Assembly (NCBI GenBank): GCA_905331475.1
Contig: CAJNYU010000189.1
Location: 1 to 64,000 of the forward strand
Length of the DNA: 64,000 nucleotides
Source of the DNA: Rotaria socialis
Taxonomy: Eukaryota > Rotifera > Eurotatoria > Philodinida > Philodinidae
Direction of reading: 5' to 3'
In this document: positions 22,401 to 33,007 of the stretch, in pieces
Position numbering within the stretch: the first letter of the stretch is position 1
How the letters are laid out: each line of letters begins with the position of its first letter
Notes under the pieces: model-generated
What the model was told of the DNA's origin: nothing
Database searches by the model: none
What the model saw: only the letters and a program-made list of their open reading frames with translations
Program-made: the position numbers and the translations under genes

Positions 22401-24419
22401 CTAGAACGATGAAGGTTGTGCCAATGTGTATAAACGAGCTTTCGGCTTGTCAACCATCGAGACGAGGGGCAGTTCAAAAAATGAGGAATTAGTAGAATTA
22501 GAATTAATTTCAGTTTGAAACAGGCAAATACATCCTGGTATGTCGACAATTTCAGGATCAGGTGTAACAATTGTTGTTATTTTCAATTCGATGTCACTTT
22601 TCGAAGAATTCTCAGAGAAGCTGAATACTAAATTATCAATTTGAATGTCTTTTTTCTTCATTAACGGAAGTTTCAATGTAAACAATTTTATTTTACCATC
22701 GGAAATTAACTTCTTGCGGATGTTTCGAAGGTTTAATATAGATTCCTGATGAACTGATTGATGACTTGTAGATCGATTAGGTAATGTTTTGTGACGCGTA
22801 AGACATATTGGTGTATCAATACATTTCGAATTAGTATATCGTGAACGACCTACAGCTGATATTATAGTTGTATCTTTTGTCTCGAAGGAAAGCGCACGTC
22901 CTGCAATAGAGAAGCAAGGATTTTTAAAATTCCCGGAAACAATAGATAGTTCTCTTGATAGATCCTGATATGTGGACAAAAGTCCCAATTTCGTTTTTAA
23001 CATTGGTTCATCTTCAGCACCATCACTTTCATACACATAGATATCAATCGGTTTATGATCTATCAAGTGGTGATGATATTTTAATAAGATATTTCTAGTT
23101 TTAACTGATGCATCTCTATGGACTTCTTTCGATATTTCATCTTCAAAAACGCTTGCTCCGAAATCATGTTCAATATCCACATCCGCACCATGTTCAAGTA
23201 AAAGTTCAACAATTAAAGCATGGCCACGAAATTTCGCTACATTTAATGGAGTATGATTTGGTTTATTTTTTATTTCAATATTAACATTAGCACCATGTTC
23301 TAATAACCATTTTACAACAGCGTATTGTCCATAACGGCATGCATGATACAGTAAACTGGCACCATTAGAATCACATAGATCTTTTGAATCATTATTAAAA
23401 TAATAATCAAACCACCACATAGGGCCAGTTCGTGCCATCCCAAACATATCACGTTCTCGCATACATTTGAACAGACCAGTAATACTATTACCGTATTTAT
23501 TACCTTCGTCTTCAGCTGTTGTACCCCAACGATTTTTAACAGTTGGATCGCAACCACGATTAAGAAGATAGTCAACAATCTTTATATGACCACTGTAAGC
23601 AGCCAAATGTAAAGGTGTATTGCCATTTAAATCAACAAGATCCATATTAGCGTCACATCGCTCGACGAGCCAACGGACAAGTTCATAAAAATCTTTTTTA
23701 CTAGCACAATGCAATAACGTTTCACGATGAGAAAAATATTCTGCATCTTGATGTACAGTTAATCCATTCTTGAAAAACCAATCGAGTTCATTGGCAGCTG
23801 CCCGAATGTAAGCACTTTGTTTAAGTTCAATAAATACCATTTTTACATCATCATTATATGCTTGGTCTTCAGCTGTATTATTAATTTCATCTTTCAATCG
23901 ATAGTTAGCTCCATTTTCCAGAAGACAACGAACAACATCCGCATGTCCATAATAGGCAGCAGCATGTAGTGCCGTACGTTTTCCACGTTGTGATAAATCT
24001 GGTTCTGCTCCCTGTTCAATCAAAAACAAGACTGCTTCAATATTACCAGCACGAGCTGCACAGTAAAGAGTTGTATGACCTGTAATAGGATCTTGAGCAT
24101 TTAATTCTGCTAAATTAGCATTACGTAGACGTTCTGTTAGACCATCGATTAGAGCTGGCTCACTAGCAAGCTGTTGTGCAATGTATTTATCGATGGGTAG
24201 TTCAAAAGTCCATTCTTGTCGATTATCATAAAGTTTACGTTTCGTACTATCAGATAATGTTTCGTATGCACGGCAAATAAGACGAAAATCGGTAACCGAA
24301 ATTTTCTTTTGTAGGTGTTCATGTATTTTCTTGCGATAAATTATTCTTAATTTAGAATAGCTGATATCCTTCGAGACGCCGAGTATTTCATACGGCGATT
24401 TCCTCTGTACTGTTGCCAT
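22401..24419 (-). CDS. J-like domain plus ankyrin-repeat protein
   Basis: A 672-residue intronless ORF. Residues 8-65 match a DnaJ J-domain in outline (SPYEILGVSKDIS ... AYETLSDSTKRKLYD), but the HPD tripeptide needed to stimulate Hsp70 is replaced by IHE in KKIHEHLQ. About six ankyrin repeats follow between residues 113 and 430, with clear units such as GKRTALHAAAYYGHADVVR and GNTPLHLAAYSGHIKIVDY. The remaining 240 residues are unassigned. Ankyrin repeats bind protein partners; with no HPD the J-like domain is probably a binding or structural remnant. The stop is a single TAG, after which the same frame continues into a PARP-like domain. The ATG at 24419 is the first in frame. An Hsp70 gene lies 4 kb away on the same strand, but a link is speculative. 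Confidence 0.72.
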   Translation of the reverse strand: MATVQRKSPYEILGVSKDISYSKLRIIYRKKIHEHLQKKISVTDFRLICRAYETLSDSTKRKLYDNRQEWTFELPIDKYIAQQLASEPALIDGLTERLRNANLAELNAQDPITGHTTLYCAARAGNIEAVLFLIEQGAEPDLSQRGKRTALHAAAYYGHADVVRCLLENGANYRLKDEINNTAEDQAYNDDVKMVFIELKQSAYIRAAANELDWFFKNGLTVHQDAEYFSHRETLLHCASKKDFYELVRWLVERCDANMDLVDLNGNTPLHLAAYSGHIKIVDYLLNRGCDPTVKNRWGTTAEDEGNKYGNSITGLFKCMRERDMFGMARTGPMWWFDYYFNNDSKDLCDSNGASLLYHACRYGQYAVVKWLLEHGANVNIEIKNKPNHTPLNVAKFRGHALIVELLLEHGADVDIEHDFGASVFEDEISKEVHRDASVKTRNILLKYHHHLIDHKPIDIYVYESDGAEDEPMLKTKLGLLSTYQDLSRELSIVSGNFKNPCFSIAGRALSFETKDTTIISAVGRSRYTNSKCIDTPICLTRHKTLPNRSTSHQSVHQESILNLRNIRKKLISDGKIKLFTLKLPLMKKKDIQIDNLVFSFSENSSKSDIELKITTIVTPDPEIVDIPGCICLFQTEINSNSTNSSFFELPLVSMVDKPKARLYTLAQPSSF

Positions 24420-24738
24420 ATAAATTGATTTTGTAATAATAATATTCTAGCCAATTCCACGAAAAATACACATCTCGTAAAAAAAACATTGTTGCTCTTG
24501 TTTTTTTCCAACGATAATCAAAATATTAATTCGCTGAATTTCTAAGTGACTCATATAACTTCTACCAATAAAATAAAATTGTCCTAAAGCTGCACCTTGC
24601 ACTTTTCTCTCATGCTTACACATGACTCCATCTGGAAGAAAAATTCTTTGGTTTTCAATTGTTTTCACATACATGAGACTCACACTCTCACATCCTACTG
24701 TCGAACAATTATATTACACCAACGTTGAGTAATAACCT

Positions 24739-25560
24739 ATGTGGCATCGTCGTATTATTTCAATGAATCGAAACTATTTTCTGGGAAATATCGATTTGGG
24801 TATAACTCATTCGTTACTGACAAATTATTACGTACCAACAAAACTACCGGATGGTGTCAAATTAAAACAAAATAAAACAACAGGATGGCTTAATTTTAAT
24901 CGAATTGAGTACTTTATTGAGTATAAATGAATGCGATGGAATTCTCATGAATCTCAATGAACAAGATTTCCAAAATATGAATACACAATATGATATTCAA
25001 AAACGAAACAATTCAAGATTGATTATTTTCGATGACCGATTTGCTCTAACACTTTGGCGGCGTTTAAAATTTAGTCATCGAATAACTAAACTAATTCCGA
25101 ATACGAAACCATTCGGTTTCAATGTTCAAGGAACATGGGGAATGTGTGGTGTCAATACAGCAATGCGATTAAATATCACGAAAGTGAATATTTTGCATCA
25201 CATAAAGATTCACAATATGCACCCAGTGGTGACCAACGATCATTACTTAGTTGAATCGTTTACTTAAATGATGATTTTGAAGAAGGTGAAAAAAAATTTC
25301 ATTTTCCAAAACAATTACCCAAATATTCTCCTAAATGATTAACAATTAAAGAAGAAATCGAAGATTATGATGGGCTAGATGATGACTAGGAATGCGTCGC
25401 AATAAAACCAAGGAAAGGTCACGCTGTTCTATTTACACATAATCTTCTACATGAAGGTGTAGCACCGGAAATAAGGAATTCTAGTGGTGTCAAACAAAGA
25501 ATCGTACTAAGAACCGATGTAGTTGTTAAACGAAAAGAAAACCATTATGATTTGCAATAA
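24739..25560 (+). pseudogene. 2-oxoglutarate/Fe(II) dioxygenase (prolyl 4-hydroxylase type), broken
   Basis: Pieces of an oxygenase read in order. An N-terminal part (24739-24930) overlaps a second frame (24905-25175) with NNSRLIIFDDRFALTLW and NTKPFGFNVQGTW. A frameshift near 25175 leads to the iron-binding motif SHKDSQYAP (His-x-Asp). Then come NDDFEEGEKKFHFP and, after in-frame stops near 25337 and 25386, the distal His segment THNLLHEGVAP and a basic segment with the co-substrate-type Arg (KQRIVLRTDV). Such enzymes hydroxylate prolines or other residues using 2-oxoglutarate and iron. All three iron ligands and the Arg are still readable, so decay is fairly recent, but at least one frameshift and several stops prevent a full product. 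Confidence 0.62.
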
Positions 25561-25753
25561 GTCCAGAAGAACAAGATGATTATCATAGATGTTTAAATTC
25601 TTTTTCGTGAAGCTCAACAGATGGAATTAAAAATCTATACTGATTACAACGAGTCAGTACAATCAATCAATATCGGAGAATTCTACGAAACGTTCATTAT
25701 CGATTCGATACTGTTATCTGCATATACTTCAATTAAAATCAGAAAAATCGATT

Positions 25754-27042
25754 ATGAATCAAGATGAACAAAAGAAATTAATCGAGCAATTACCAGTCGA
25801 AATGTGGATTTCGATACTTAAACATTTAGATAAACAAGATATTCAACATTTAGTACTTGCTTTTCCTGATTTTCAATTACTGAAAATTGTTTGGGAAGCT
25901 GAGGAAGTGAAGAAGTTTGAAGAAAACTTATTACGACAAAAATTTATTCCAACAATCAATGGTGTATATGGTAGTCGAACGTTATTTTGTTTTCTCCGAT
26001 TCGGAATTTTTCCACCAACACATTGATTAATGTTGTCATGTTGCTGCCATTTATGCTTTTTTTCTATTAGAACATTCACGAACTGCAACGAGTTATATTG
26101 TGCAGTATGATCGAAATACACATGAAGTATGTGAAGTAGAAATGGAAAAACTTTTAGCTGATGTATTTTATAATCGAAATTGTTATGGTTCCCTTTATGG
26201 AGTTGAACAAAAAGATCGAATAAAACGGCAACCAACGATCGATTTAGATCATAGTGTCGATCGCACTTATATGACTAATCGTCATCAAGCACAATTTATT
26301 CGTCAAGATCTTTTATCACGTTTTCATTTGGAAAAAAGCACATTACTGCATAGTTCAGATGATGAAAAATTTGATTCAGACATGAGTATCGATAATCAAC
26401 AGTATGAATTCGATAAATTAGAGATTCTCACTCGTCAACGAAAGCATGCTCTGGAAAATACAGAAGAAAAGCTTGTTGATCAATATTTAGTTGCCAATAA
26501 CAATGGTCATGATTATCATTTGGACCGATGGAGAACATTTTCAAGAGACGACATAATAGGTTATCGTGAAAATTTATTGAAACAGATCGAGCAAGATTCA
26601 GGTGCAACTTTATGTCGAATGGCATCGGAAAATATGAGGTCAGCGCTAAAACTTGAAGATGTAGTTTAGGTTATCATAATGTAGAAGCTTAGATTGATAC
26701 TGGACGTTCCACTGCTTGTCAAAATCATCTCATATTCGATTTTGATACACATCAATTAGTTGTTGAACGTTTATCTGATGAAATGCCACATGACGTGAAA
26801 CCTACTTCTCTTCTGTACGATTGTGTGCGACAATTACAAAAGTCGATTTCACAGGACAATCCAATCTTATTCTACCGAGTAAATGTTGAAAAATTGGCTA
26901 AAGCAAAAAAGGTTTTAATCATGCATCATGTGAATGTTATCTTCCTTCGGAAATTCAAATAGATCAATTTTAATTTAGCGATTGGTCACAATAGTGATCA
27001 TGGATTTGTTTTAGCAACGTATGGCGGAGTTGCTGCTCTCTA
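25754..27042 (+). pseudogene. F-box protein, frameshifted
   Basis: The first ORF (25754-26026) begins with an F-box-like motif (KKLIEQLPVEMWISILKHL, then DIQHLVLAFPDFQ), the segment that binds Skp1 in SCF ubiquitin ligases. The frame then shifts, and 26055-26669 continues as a hydrophilic region without a recognised domain. A further piece in another frame (about 26670-27040, ending VLATYGGVAAL) looks coding but has stops. F-box proteins with unknown C-termini are numerous in bdelloids. The presence of at least two frame changes suggests a pseudogene, although unseen short introns could explain part of it. It follows the broken dioxygenase on the same strand, about 200 nt away. Confidence 0.5.
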
Positions 27043-27068
27043 ATTCATAAACACAATTCTATCTTGAA

Positions 27069-27090
27069 GGTGTGGGTGTGGATAGGTGTA
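27069..27090 (+). repeat. Telomere-like G-rich tract
   Basis: gtgtgggtgtggataggtg, a short TGTGGG-like tract between the F-box and B-box genes, which point towards each other. Confidence 0.5.
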
Positions 27091-27293
27091 CAATAAGACA
27101 TTCATATCTGCATCATCCCCTTTCTTCAATGAATCACGATTTTTGATTGTGGGGAGGTTTGGAATTATGCAATTAAGCTATTGAAATATGGAATTTTCTT
27201 TGATTAAAGTATACAGAATTCTAGTATAAGCCTGATAAGCATACATAAAATATCTCAAAAGTCAAATATTTTGTTAATATATAAGTTTTAATG

Positions 27294-28223
27294 TCAGGAT
27301 ATACCGTCATCCTGTGCAATAGCACGAATTGTTTGAAAGACATTGCTGATTTTTTCTTCTAGCTCGTCGATTCCTTTAATTTGATATCTAGTTTGAATCG
27401 GGACCTTCACTCCTTTTATTCTCTCCATAAGTTTTGTTAAATGTTGTGTTAGTTCTTCATGTACTTTTAAGAGTATCGTGGGGTCATTTTTTGACGTCAT
27501 ATCTTTAAGTTCTTTGCAATGCTTGTTTAATAATTCTTGTATGTTAGCCATTTCAATCGTGCGTTGATCATCTAATTTCTTGGTTTTTATTTGAATTTCA
27601 AGTATTTTCCGTACGAATTCCTTTTCGCGATTGGTTATCATTGTATGAATGGACTCAAAGGTTCTTGTAACCGTTTGTATACTATCTTCTGAATTGTCAG
27701 TAGACGGTTTTGCACATTCGTTTAGAGATGATTGAATGTTTTTACATAAAGTTTCTAACTAAATTGAAATGAGAAGCATTTCTTACAGCATTAGTTAAAA
27801 AAACAATTTTATGCTAACCAAATGTGTTTTATGTAATGCTACATCGTCTATTTCCACGATTTCATGAAGACTACTATCTCTATGCTTAAGAATTACGCAT
27901 CTATTGCAAACAAGTTTCTGACAGTTATTACACCGAAATTCAAGCTTTTGGCGATGATGTTCTTCACACTGAACAAACCCTAATGGTTTATGATGTATTG
28001 GTATTGATTCATGATTTTTCTTCTTTAAAGCAGGCAACTCATGCACTTGTTCAAAACATTTTGAACAGTAGCTTTGTTCACAATTCATGCACCATAGTTC
28101 AGCCTCCACTGTATGATCGTTGGAGCACATAATTTTGGCTAAAACACGAATTGTTTTAGAAACGGTAATTGTAACGAAAAACGTTGAGTCTTCTATATTT
28201 GCATGATTCATATTAGTTATCAA
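27294..28223 (-). CDS. Two-B-box zinc-finger protein with coiled coil (TRIM-like, no RING)
   Basis: Two exons, 27819-28223 and 27294-27758, are separated by a 60-nt GT..AG intron (27759-27818) that keeps frame. The first B-box begins CSNDHTVEAELWCMNCEQ and continues SYCSKCFEQVHELP. The second begins CEEHHRQKLEFRCNNCQ and continues LVCNRCVILKH. The second exon is a long charged helix, as expected of the coiled coil after B-boxes in TRIM proteins. There is no RING before the B-boxes and no NHL or SPRY domain after the coil, so it is a short TRIM-like adaptor of about 290 residues without its own ligase domain. Start choice is uncertain: Met1 at 28223, Met5 or the Met just before the first B-box. 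It lies downstream of the Hsp70 gene on the same strand. Confidence 0.75.
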
Positions 28224-28333
28224 ATGATTTTCTTGCTTGTGATATTTTTATCTGGCTCGCACTGTTTCTTATGAGCGAATAGTTTTTACTGCCGAATGAC
28301 TTTTCAGTTTGAATTTGTTAAAGTATGCAGATC

Positions 28334-30613
28334 CTACCAAATTATGAAAAACTGCAAAATAATAAAAGCCCTTACGTTAGACCTTTGCATTCCGTATATC
28401 TCCACTAGTAGGTAAGATCTGTCTACCTTAAAAATTTCAAAACAAGATATGCTATGGGAAGAAAAACCTACACATCTTTCACTACTCTTTATAATGAAGC
28501 AAAGAGCTTCAGAACTGGTCATACCCATTGCATGACTGGCAGATCGTTCTGAATTTTCTTCAGCATCATGTTCATCTAAACGGAATTTCGCCGACATCAA
28601 TGTACATATTTGTTCAATTTCTTTTAATTTTGCTTCCAATTGTTCCTTTGCAGCAAGCTTCAAGAAAAAAATTTACAGAAAAAATAAATAAAATAGTTCT
28701 TACTTGATTTGCTTTCAACCATTCCAACATGTCTTCGATGGCATCAAGCATTTTCCTCTTGTTATAATCACCAAACTTACTTGTCATTTTGTTGTCAATA
28801 ATGTTTGTTTTCATATCAAAACAATAAGATTCAAGTGAATTCTTAGCAGTAATACGTTCACATCGTATTTCATTATCTTTTTTATATTTTTCAGCATCAG
28901 AAATCATACGTTCAATTTGATCTCTTGATAAACGTTCTTTATCATTTGTAATTGTAATTTTCTTTTCTTTTCCTGAACTTTTATCCATAACTGATACATT
29001 TAATATACTATTTGCATCAATGTCAAATATAACTTCAATTTGTGGTACACCATGGGGTGCTGCTGGAATATTTGATAATTCGAATTCTCCTAATAAATGA
29101 TTATCTCTTGCCATTGAGCGTTCACCTTCATAAACTGCAATTGATATAGCCGATTGATTATCTATAGATGTTGTGAATTCTTGGGATATTTTTGTTGGAA
29201 TTATTGTATTACGTTTAATTAATGCTGTCATAACACCACCAGCAGTTTCAATACCCTTTAAAGAAACATTTTACTCGAGAACTCTTGGTTATTGTTTCGA
29301 ATGAACTTACCAATGAAATCGGTGCGACATCAAACCAAAGTACATGTGGAATCATTTCAGATTTATCATTAGTAAGGATAGCAGCTTGAATAGCAGCACC
29401 ATATGTAACAGCTTCATCTGGATTAATTGACTTATTAAGTTCTTTACCATCAAAGAAATTTTGCACAAGTTTTTGTACTTTTTCAATACGTGTTGAGCCT
29501 CCAACAAAAATTATTTCGTGGATTGATGCTTTATCCATTTTAGCATCACGCAAAGCTTTTTCAACAGGTTTCAGTGTTGAGCAGAATAGATCAGTATTGA
29601 TTTCTTCGAAACGTTCACGCGTTATGGTGGAATAAAAATCAATACCTTGATGTAATGAATCGATTTCAATAGACGCTTGTCTTGATGTTGATAATGTACG
29701 CTAGAAAGTACGTTCATTTTGTTTTTTCTAGTAAGATACGAAATAATTCTTATACTTTAGCACATTCACAAGAAGTACGCAATCGTCTAACAGCAGGTTT
29801 ATTTTCATTTAAATCTTGGCCATGTTTTATTTTAAATTCTTGAATGAAATGTTGAACCATTCTATCATCAAAATCTTCACCACCCAAATGCGTATCACCT
29901 AAAATCAAATGTCCGAAAATTCAATAGGGAAACAAAGATTTTCCGCTACCAGCTGTTGATTTAACTTCATAAATTCCTTCCTCAATTGTTAGAATTGAAA
30001 CATTAAAGGTACCACCACCTAAATCAAAAATTAAAACACTTCGTTCACTTGATAGTTTTTTGTTGACACCATAACCAATAGCAGCTAAGGTTGGCGCATT
30101 TGTTATACGTAAAGCAATAAGACCAGCAATAGTAGCAGCATCTTTTGTTGCCTGACGTTGTGCATCGTTAAAATAAGCTGGAACCGCTATAATAGCTCCG
30201 GTTACTTCTTGACCAAGATAAGTTTCAGCTATTTCTTTCATTTTTGCTAAAATCAATGAAGAAATTTCTTCAGGTGTAAAAACTTTTGTTTCATGTTTAT
30301 ATTGAACTTGGATTTTAGGTTTTCCAACTTCATTAATTACTTTAAATGGCCAATTCTTCATATCACCTTGAACTGTTTCATCACTGTATTTACGTCCAAT
30401 AAGACGTTGAGTGTTGAACACAGTGTTATATGGATTCATACCTACTTGATTTTTAGCAGCATCACCAATTAATATTTCCTCGTCAGTGAATGCAACATAC
30501 GATGGTGTTATACGATTTCCTTCTTCATTAGGAATGATTTCAACTTTTCCATGTCGAAACACACCGACACAAGAATACGATGTGCTCAAATCAATACCTA
30601 TTCCTATTCGCAT
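28334..30613 (-). CDS. Hsp70-family protein with altered ATPase residues, five exons
   Basis: Exons 29950-30613, 29756-29898, 29311-29700, 28704-29255 and 28334-28657 join in frame over introns of 51, 55, 55 and 46 nt, giving 690 residues (usual Hsp70 about 640). Nucleotide-binding motifs are clear: [55 protein letters not shown]. The substrate-binding domain follows. Compared with human Hsc70, catalytic Lys71 is Gln ([10 protein letters not shown]), Glu175 is Ala ([13 protein letters not shown]) and Asp206 is Asn (GGTFNVS), while Asp10 and Asp199 remain. The C-terminus diverges after the lid and lacks the cytosolic EEVD tail. It therefore looks like an Hsp70 fold kept as a binding protein with weak or no ATPase. 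Frame integrity across all five exons argues against a simple pseudogene. The last exon could be mis-modelled. Confidence 0.85.
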
Positions 30614-31755
30614 TGCAAATGATTGTCATGAGAATTCAACTTCTTTCCTAAATATATTATATGTTTGGAACTTTTATTACGCGTGTGAAATTGTTGTAGA
30701 TTAGATCTAAATCTCTAACTGATATTGAGGACATCGTGTGAGGTGTAAATGAAGATAAAAGCCACACACACCCACACCCAAATTATTCTGCAATTTTTTA
30801 AGCACATGATTTTGATTGATTTTCTTATTTTTCATCGACACATATATACAAAACGACTATAAGACGATTCTGTATTAAAAATCAAAGCAAAAATATTTTG
30901 TTAATGTTAACAATGATTTTTTTTCTCTCTTTTCACATGTTCTATTTGTCATCTTTTGCACTGATTGATCTCTACTAATATAGCTATAACATCGATGACC
31001 AATCAGAACAAAAGAAACAGGGAGATTATCCATATTGTACTAGACAATTACGTTTGATGTCATACACACATACAAATGTAATGTAACATGTGTGACATTT
31101 AGAAATCATTCTCCCTCTTTTTTTCTTCTTCTTCTATTTTTTTTAAATATTATTACATTCTTTTATTATGCATTTTTAGATGTTTCTTTTCTAGTGATTT
31201 TTTTTGTCTCAGCCTTTCCCCCATTTATTTATTTTTAGTTTTGGATACTTATTTTTTTTCTTTTCTTTCTATTTCTGTTTCAGACATAAAAAGTATCATT
31301 TTAAATCCTCTATTGTAATTAGCATGTCCTAAGGTGAGGCCTTCCGGAGCGGCGTTAAACACTGGGCAGGCTACCCTGGTGTCCGCAACACACAAACTTA
31401 CCTGCACAAGATTCATCAGTTGCATGGAATTTGCACGATGGGTCTTGTTGTACGCGAAGAGCATGCGCTCGCGTGAATATTAATAATAAGTAAAAATAAT
31501 TCCAGTAGTTATTTTTTTCAATAAATTAATTGAAAATAAATCAATTCCATTATGTTTTCTTTTCAACTTTTTTGTTCCGATCAAAGAGATAAAAACAATT
31601 CAGCATTGAAGTTCATATCGTTTTTCTTATGAAAGAGAATGATTCGAATCATGTCCCGTCCGTGCATGAGCTTCACGTTCGCGAATAGTAAAAGTAGATA
31701 AAATTTCTTTTTCCTTTATTTGAAAGAAAGATCAAATTCAAACATCGTCACGAAT
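30614..31755. other. Spacer with telomere-like motif and a GC-rich islet
   Basis: An inverted telomere-like pair lies at 30735-30780 (gtgtgaggtgt ... cacacacccacaccca). A GC-richer islet at about 31325-31475 stands out from AT-rich DNA. On the minus strand it holds an ORF (31249-31464) with a consensus splice donor CAG/gtaagt near 31400. I do not recognise the product, and it may be a gene fragment. Confidence 0.4.
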
Positions 31756-32705
31756 CTATTTGAGAGAAAAACGTTGAACACGATTATTGTCAGTATCGGT
31801 GACATAGAGATTGCCATGTCGATCGAAGGACAAACCGACCGGAGTGTTGAACTGATTTGCTCCTGCTCCTTCCCCATTCCCACCTATAATCACTGTGCCT
31901 TGTTTCGCCCCTTGAGACCAACGCATCAGTCGATGATTATTCGTGTCTGACACATAGACCGTATCCAATATATCGACGAACAGCCCTTGAGGGAAAAAAA
32001 TTGTGTCAGAGCATTCCCTTGGCCTTGACCTCCAGCGACAACAATGCCTTCTTTTGCATCTTTATTCCATTTCATCACACGATGATTGTCGCTGTCAGAC
32101 ACGTATATAGTTTGTTGTCGATCAACAAAGAGATCGGTCGGCCAGTTGAGTTGATTGAGATCATCACCTTGACCATTGTCACCAGCTACGAGTGTTCCAG
32201 TCTTGTCGCCCAGTTGATACCGTGTTACTTCATGTTTGTCGTCGTCAGAGACGTAGAGATATTTCTGATCATCCATGGCTAATCCGACACAACGGATCCT
32301 GTCAATGACGATGTCTCCTTGAGTTGTGTCACTACGACGAGACCAACGCACGACTCGTCGGTTCGATTGATCACAAATAATGAGACTCTCCGTCTCTTTG
32401 TCGATCAACACATCAGTTGAAACATACAATTGATTCAATCCACTTCCTTTGCCATTCCCACCAGCGACGACTTGCCCATTCGTATCACCCTTCTTCCATT
32501 GAATGATACGATGATTGTACTGGTCAGCAATGACCATTGTTTGGTCATCGTCAACAAAGAGACGGCGAGGGTACTGGAATTGATTGGTGACACTGCCTAC
32601 CCCGTGGCCTCCAGCAACAGTCACGCCAGTCTGTACCCATTTGGCATTGACAGAAATAGTGGGTATGACTAAAAGAAACAAATAATAAAAAGAGCTCCTC
32701 GTCAT
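31756..32705 (-). CDS. Secreted NHL-repeat protein, one frameshift at a T run
   Basis: The ORF 31926-32705 begins with a signal peptide (MTRSSFYYLFLLVIPTISVNA, cleavage after residue 21 likely) and four NHL repeats. These carry the usual signatures: DQYNHRIIQWKKG, SDSDNHRVMKWNKD and AGGNGKGSG. At 31994-32000 a run of seven T (minus strand) breaks the frame. One more T would let repeat five (SDTNNHRLMRWSQG) and repeat six (TDTDNNRVQRFSLK, stop at 31756) continue. Six repeats would close a six-bladed beta-propeller of about 317 residues. NHL propellers bind proteins, sugars or RNA; this one should be extracellular and its ligand is unknown. The single shift sits in a homopolymer, so a sequencing error is as likely as a real mutation. 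Confidence 0.75.
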
Positions 32706-32732
32706 CCCTCTCTTACGTGAGAGAGTCAGCAG

Positions 32733-33007
32733 TGTTCAGACTTCCAAAAAAGGAAATTTTGGAAGTTTTGGAAATTTCAAGTACTTGTGTTCTAAATTGT
32801 TTGGTACTTCCCAAAATTATACAATTTCCGAAATTTCTGAAATTTCCAAAATTCTGTACAAAGCGAAATTTCCGAAATTACAGAAGATTCCGAAATTTCT
32901 AAACTTTCAAATATTTTCAAAAAATTTTCATTTGCTTTTCTATTTAGTAATCGAGTTGATGGAAGCTTCGGAAATTTCTGTAATTTCCTTTTTCGGAAAT
33001 CTGAACA
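32733..33007. mobile_element. 275-bp MITE with TGTTCAGA ends and GGAAATTTC core
   Basis: The left end TGTTCAGACTTCCAAAAAAG and the complement of the right end TGTTCAGATTTCCGAAAAAG agree at 18 of 20 positions, and the match continues into ggaaat. The interior repeats TTTCCGAAATTTC-like palindromes. It has no coding capacity. It lies 28 bp upstream of the NHL gene start, so it could affect that promoter. No target duplication is clear. Confidence 0.7.

Noticed and set aside
24447-24683. Minus-strand ORF of 78 residues upstream of the J-ankyrin gene
   Set aside because: No domain, no signal and no neighbour link; it lies in the probable 5' region of the larger gene.
31370-31410. U1 snRNA-like start (acttacctg) near the GC islet
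   Set aside because: The match is only the complement of a normal splice donor (caggtaagt); the rest does not resemble U1.
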